Assembly: GCA_947483345.1 (NCBI GenBank)
Contig: CANKNL010000092.1
Location: 1-10,160 of the forward strand
Reading direction: 5' to 3'
Origin: Chitinophagaceae bacterium
GTDB taxonomy: Bacteria > Bacteroidota > Bacteroidia > Chitinophagales > Chitinophagaceae
Length of the DNA stretch: 10,160 nt
In this document: in pieces, positions 6,540 through 10,160 of the stretch
Numbering within the stretch: position 1 is the first letter of the stretch
How the letters are laid out: the number at the start of each line of letters is the position of its first letter
The notes under the pieces: model-generated
What the model saw: only the letters and a program-made list of their open reading frames with translations
What the model was told of the DNA's origin: nothing
Databases searched by the model: none
Translations under genes and position numbers: made by a program

Positions 6540-9377
6540 ATGAAAAAACTAAGTCTATTATTTAGCCTGGTGCTAATTTCGTTTGCACTGTATGCTCAGC
6601 AAACATATACCATTACGGTAACAGATTCAAAAGCCGGAAAGCCTATTGCCGATGTGTCTGTAAAAATCAAGGCCACTAATAAAGGCGGCAGCACCACTGC
6701 CAATGGCACAATGACTTTGCAGGCATCTGTAAATGATGTGTTGGAAATCAGCAGTATTGGATATACCAGTCAGGAAATAAAATTGAGCAACCAGACCAAT
6801 GTACTTGTTTCATTGGAATCTGCTTCCATTGAATACAGTGATATTGTGGTGGTAGGTTCCCGTGGTGCTCCGCGTGCAAAAATTGAAACAGCTGTTCCGG
6901 TTGATGTGATCAGAATTAATCAGGTTGGTTTGCCCACTGCAAAAATGGATCTTACATCTGCCTTAAATATGGCGGCACCGTCTTTTAATTATAATAAACA
7001 AAGTGGTGCCGATGGTGCCGATCATGTTGATCTGGGTACTTTACGTGGCCTTGGCCCCGATCAAACCCTGGTTTTAATAAATGGTAAACGCCGCCACCAA
7101 ACAGCCTTTGTAGCTTTATTTGGTACGAGAGGCAGGGGTAACTCGGGTGCTGATCTAAATGCCTTTCCGCAATCGGCTGTAGATCGTATTGAAATTTTAC
7201 GGGATGGGGCCTCTGCACAATATGGGTCTGATGCCATGGCTGGGGTAATGAATATTGTACTTAAAAAAGATATCAATCACTGGTCAATCAATACCGGCTG
7301 GGCAGGTTATTATGATACTAAATTTAATCCCGAAAGATTTAATACAGGCAATCAATATATTTCCGGTAAAAAAATTGATGGCAGTACCTTCTCTTTTTCG
7401 GCCAACAATGGTTTTGCCCTTGGTAAAAATGGCGGCTTTGTAAATATATCCATGGATTTTTTAACCCATGGAAAAACATACCGGCAGGCCGATACCACCG
7501 ACTGGCAAACAAATAAAAATGCATTGCCTTATATAAATCCTTACCGCAGGGCATTTGGTGATGGCTCTATTGATACCTATGGTGCCATGTATAATCTTGA
7601 AATTCCAACAAGCGCAAAAAAGACCAGTACTTTTTATTCTTTTGGAGGATATAATTACAAAGCATCAGATGCTTTTGCATATAGCAGAAACTGGAGTGCA
7701 AGGCCTCAGCGCTTTCCGGTTGATTTAAATGGTGATCTGTTGTATGATAACAATATCATGCATACAACCAATGATGGAGAAATATATTATAACCCTCATA
7801 TTCAAACTAAAATAAAAGATTTTTCAATAGCTGCCGGGGTTAAAGGAATTTGTCATGGCTGGAACTGGGATCTGAGTAATACGGTTGGCAGAAATGATTT
7901 TCATTTTTATGGAGATAAAACCTTTAATGCTTCTATGTTTATGACACCCGGAACACCATTGCGTACACATTTTGATGATGGCGGGTTTAATTTTTTACAG
8001 AATACATTGAATTTTGATGTGAGCAAATCTTTCAAATCAATTGCCCAGGGGCTTAACTTAGGATTGGGTACCGAATTCAGGTATGAACAGTATAAAATTT
8101 ATGAGGGTGAAGAAGCGTCCTACAAAAGTTATCACACGGCCGATGTGTATTATCCAAATGTTGGAGAGGATAGAACACCGGCTGCAGGTTCTCAGGGATT
8201 TCCAGGTTTCAGTCCTTCGGATGCTATAAAAGCTCATCGTTCTAATATTAGTTTATATGCGGATGCTGAATTGAATGCAACAAAAGCCTGGTTACTTGAT
8301 GCTGCCATACGTTTTGAAAACTATTCAGATTTTGGTTCAGTAGCTACATTTAAATTTGCAACACGTTTAAAGGTTGCTCAAAATTTTAATATCAGGGGTT
8401 CAGTAAGTACAGGTTTCAGGGCACCATCTTTGCAACAGATCAATTTCAGTAATACACTTACTTCTTTCAGTGGTGGTGTTTTGGTTAATGCACTTTTTGC
8501 ACGCAATGGAAGTGCCATTACAAAAGCGGCCGGCATTCCTGATCTGAAGCAAGAGACCTCGGTAAATGGCAGTATCGGATTTGCCTGGAAACCTATACCA
8601 GGTTTAACTTTTACGATGGATGGGTATATTGTAAAAGTTAAAGACAGGATCGTTGAGTCTGGTTTATTCAGTGCTTCTGATTCTACTTTGCCAATCTCTT
8701 TTATTTCGCAGATTCCTACTGATGTAGCAACGGTTCAATTTTTTGCCAATGCCGTTAATACCACTAACTATGGTTTGGATATTGTTGCAGATTATTCAAA
8801 AAAATGGGGAAATAATGCCATTAGAATTTTATTAGCCGGAAATTTTCAACACATGAAAGTTGATAAAATTAATGTGCCTTCTGCCTTAAATGGTACTGTT
8901 TTAAATCAAAAAACATTTTTCAGCGACAGGGAAGAATCATTTCTGTTAGCATCGGCACCCAATGCCAAGTTTAACATGAGTCTGGAATATAATTTAAAAA
9001 AATTAGGTGTGGGAACGCACCTGACCTATTTTGGTAAAATAAGATTATTAGGCTTTGGCGATGCTACTGCAGATAATCCAAATCAAACGGGTATTAACCC
9101 ACAGGTACCTTCTGATGCAGATGGCAATGTATATGTACCTGAAGAATTTATTTTTAAAGGGAAGATGATTGCAGATATTTTTGCGTCATATCGCATCACT
9201 AAAAAGATTACTGTATTTATAGGTGTGGATAATGTATTAAACGTGCATCCCAATCTTGGTGTTAACCCATTGGCAAAAGGCTGGTTTGGCGACAATGAAT
9301 CCGGTGGTGCCTGGGATAGTGTTCAAATGGGTTTTAACGGACGGAAATTATTTAGCAAGATCTCTTTTAATTTTTAA
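6540..9377 (+). CDS. TonB-dependent outer-membrane receptor with carboxypeptidase-regulatory-like N-terminal domain
   Basis: A 945-residue ligand-gated outer-membrane transporter powered by TonB/ExbBD. Residues 1-19 are a signal peptide (cleavage LYA|QQT). Residues about 22-95 form the Ig-like carboxypeptidase-regulatory domain common in Bacteroidota receptors. DIVVVGSRG at 101-109 is the likely TonB-box region. The plug spans about 110-243, with GPDQTLVLINGKRRH, GRGNSGADLNAFPQ (ADLN at 204-207) and RIEILRDGASAQYGSDAMAGVMNIVLK (216-242). The remainder is a 22-strand-type barrel ending in an aromatic residue (KISFNF), as expected for BAM-dependent insertion. The plug resembles non-SusC receptors ('iron complex' type in annotation), and no SusD lipoprotein follows, so glycan uptake of the Sus kind is unlikely. 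The real ligand (siderophore, cobalamin, peptide, other) cannot be told. Transcription should end at the hairpin 50 bases downstream. Confidence 0.93.
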   Translation: MKKLSLLFSLVLISFALYAQQTYTITVTDSKAGKPIADVSVKIKATNKGGSTTANGTMTLQASVNDVLEISSIGYTSQEIKLSNQTNVLVSLESASIEYSDIVVVGSRGAPRAKIETAVPVDVIRINQVGLPTAKMDLTSALNMAAPSFNYNKQSGADGADHVDLGTLRGLGPDQTLVLINGKRRHQTAFVALFGTRGRGNSGADLNAFPQSAVDRIEILRDGASAQYGSDAMAGVMNIVLKKDINHWSINTGWAGYYDTKFNPERFNTGNQYISGKKIDGSTFSFSANNGFALGKNGGFVNISMDFLTHGKTYRQADTTDWQTNKNALPYINPYRRAFGDGSIDTYGAMYNLEIPTSAKKTSTFYSFGGYNYKASDAFAYSRNWSARPQRFPVDLNGDLLYDNNIMHTTNDGEIYYNPHIQTKIKDFSIAAGVKGICHGWNWDLSNTVGRNDFHFYGDKTFNASMFMTPGTPLRTHFDDGGFNFLQNTLNFDVSKSFKSIAQGLNLGLGTEFRYEQYKIYEGEEASYKSYHTADVYYPNVGEDRTPAAGSQGFPGFSPSDAIKAHRSNISLYADAELNATKAWLLDAAIRFENYSDFGSVATFKFATRLKVAQNFNIRGSVSTGFRAPSLQQINFSNTLTSFSGGVLVNALFARNGSAITKAAGIPDLKQETSVNGSIGFAWKPIPGLTFTMDGYIVKVKDRIVESGLFSASDSTLPISFISQIPTDVATVQFFANAVNTTNYGLDIVADYSKKWGNNAIRILLAGNFQHMKVDKINVPSALNGTVLNQKTFFSDREESFLLASAPNAKFNMSLEYNLKKLGVGTHLTYFGKIRLLGFGDATADNPNQTGINPQVPSDADGNVYVPEEFIFKGKMIADIFASYRITKKITVFIGVDNVLNVHPNLGVNPLAKGWFGDNESGGAWDSVQMGFNGRKLFSKISFNF

Positions 9378-9425
9378 TCCGAAACCGTTTTTAGAACTAT
9401 ACAAACTGTAGGTCTGTTCAATAAC

Positions 9426-9460
9426 AAAGAGTTGGTAGCCAAATGGCTCCAACTCTTTTT
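9426..9460 (+). terminator. Strong intrinsic terminator after the TonB-dependent receptor
   Basis: AAAGAGTTGG (9426-9435) pairs perfectly with CCAACTCTTT (9449-9458), and AGCC (9437-9440) pairs with GGCT (9445-9448) around an AAAT loop, with a single bulged T at 9436. A run of five T (9456-9460) ends the structure. The 14-pair stem plus U-tract is a textbook Rho-independent terminator. It ends only 12 bases before the next start codon. Confidence 0.9.
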
Positions 9461-9472
9461 CAATTATTCACT

Positions 9473-10160
9473 ATGTTTCAAATTGTTAAAATTGTATTCT
9501 GCATCCTGGTGTTATCAGTGTCTACTGCATTTTTATCAGCGCAAAACAAGATCGTAGTTTTTCAATCTGATTTTGGGTTGAAGGATGGTGCCGTATCTGC
9601 TATGAAAGCTGTTGCCATGACTGTTTCCAGTGATCTGAAGTTATTTGATCTTACCCATGACATTCCGGCTTATAATATTTGGGAAGCAGCCTATCGTTTG
9701 GAACAAACAGTTTCTTACTGGCCTGCAGGCACGGTGTTTGTATCGGTTGTAGATCCCGGTGTAGGTACAGCCAGAAGATCGGTGGTGCTGAAAACAAAAT
9801 CCGGGCATTTTATAGTTACACCCGATAATGGATCGCTAACATTAATTGCGCAATCTTTGGGCATAGCCGAGATCAGAGAAATTGATGAAGCCATCAATCG
9901 TAGGAAGGGTTCAGAAAAATCTTACACTTTTCATGGACGAGATGTATATGCCTACACTGCTGCCAGGTTGGCGGCGGGAGACATAAATTTTGAACAGATT
10001 GGCAAGTTGCTCCCTGCCGAAGTCGTTACTATACCTTATCAACAAGCCGCCACAGAAGGCGTAAACATTAAAGGAACCATTGCGATACTGGATGTGCAAT
10101 ATGGAAATGTTTGGACAAATATTCCTGCTGCACTTTTCAATAAATTACAGGTACAGGTTG
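9473..10160 (+). CDS. DUF62-family SAM hydrolase (SAM hydroxide adenosyltransferase) with signal peptide, 3' partial
   Basis: From ATG 9473 the frame stays open to the window end, giving 229 residues; relatives are about 260-310, so the C-terminus is cut off. The family (PF01887) splits S-adenosylmethionine with water into adenosine and methionine; halogenase cousins use chloride or fluoride. Visible motifs are SDFG (32-35, usually TDFG), DLTHDIPAYNIWEAAYRL, YWPAGTVFVSVVDPGVGTARR, TPDNG, FHGRDVYAYTAA and the C-domain DVQYGNVWTN (207-216). D94, R101 and H154 keep the Asp/Arg/His triad (Asp and Arg seven apart) that positions water in characterised archaeal hydrolases, favouring hydrolysis over halogenation. 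Residues 1-23 are a hydrophobic signal peptide with probable cleavage LSA|QNK, unusual for an enzyme using a cytoplasmic cofactor. The next in-frame ATG (residue 44) would destroy the SDFG motif. It follows a strong terminator, so it probably has its own promoter, which I cannot identify. Confidence 0.9.
   Translation, partial: MFQIVKIVFCILVLSVSTAFLSAQNKIVVFQSDFGLKDGAVSAMKAVAMTVSSDLKLFDLTHDIPAYNIWEAAYRLEQTVSYWPAGTVFVSVVDPGVGTARRSVVLKTKSGHFIVTPDNGSLTLIAQSLGIAEIREIDEAINRRKGSEKSYTFHGRDVYAYTAARLAAGDINFEQIGKLLPAEVVTIPYQQAATEGVNIKGTIAILDVQYGNVWTNIPAALFNKLQVQV

Noticed and set aside
2250..10160. Three SAM-related enzymes (methyltransferase, TrmD, SAM hydrolase) as a functional SAM cluster
   Set aside because: They lie on different strands in separate transcription units, 6 kb apart, and the hydrolase is probably exported; coincidence is more likely.
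1..10160. CRISPR arrays, tRNA/rRNA genes, insertion sequences, phage or defence genes
   Set aside because: No spaced direct repeats of CRISPR type, no tRNA cloverleaf recognised, no transposase or integrase motif in any frame.

Overview
The window looks like ordinary chromosomal DNA from a member of the Bacteroidota, most likely Chitinophagaceae or a close relative. The evidence is: moderate AT-richness by eye; exported proteins whose signal peptides end in a small residue followed by Gln (the 'A-Q' pattern); start codons without Shine-Dalgarno sequences; one clear TAnnTTTG -7 promoter box; and a TonB-dependent receptor with an N-terminal carboxypeptidase-regulatory-like domain. The family-level placement is inference.

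Layout, left to right. (1) 1-2106 (+) is the 3' part of a secreted Asp-box (BNR/VPS10-like) beta-propeller protein. (2) 2107-2249 is an intergenic stretch rich in 7-base repeats, ending in a promoter box that almost touches the next start codon. (3) 2250-2912 (+) is a class I SAM-dependent methyltransferase. (4) 2913-2964 separates convergent genes and again carries 7-base repeats in opposed orientation. (5) 2965-3639 (-) is trmD, and 3680-4060 (-) upstream of it is an Hsp15-like S4 RNA-binding protein; the two are probably co-transcribed. (6) 4061-4142 is a short divergent promoter region. (7) 4143-6377 (+) is an exported dipeptidyl-peptidase IV-type S9 peptidase. (8) 6540-9377 (+) is a TonB-dependent outer-membrane receptor with no SusD partner in view, closed by a strong intrinsic terminator at 9426-9460. 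(9) 9473 to the window end (+) is the first 229 residues of a DUF62-family SAM hydrolase that carries a signal peptide.

Functionally there are two themes: translation and RNA maintenance on the minus strand (TrmD, S4 protein), and cell-envelope or exported functions on the plus strand (propeller protein, peptidase, receptor, exported SAM hydrolase). The plus-strand genes look like separate transcription units rather than one pathway. I did not find a new multi-gene system. The points most worth a second look are the 7-base repeat blocks that begin at the stop codons of three genes and surround the methyltransferase gene, and a SAM-cleaving enzyme apparently sent out of the cytoplasm, where SAM is not expected.
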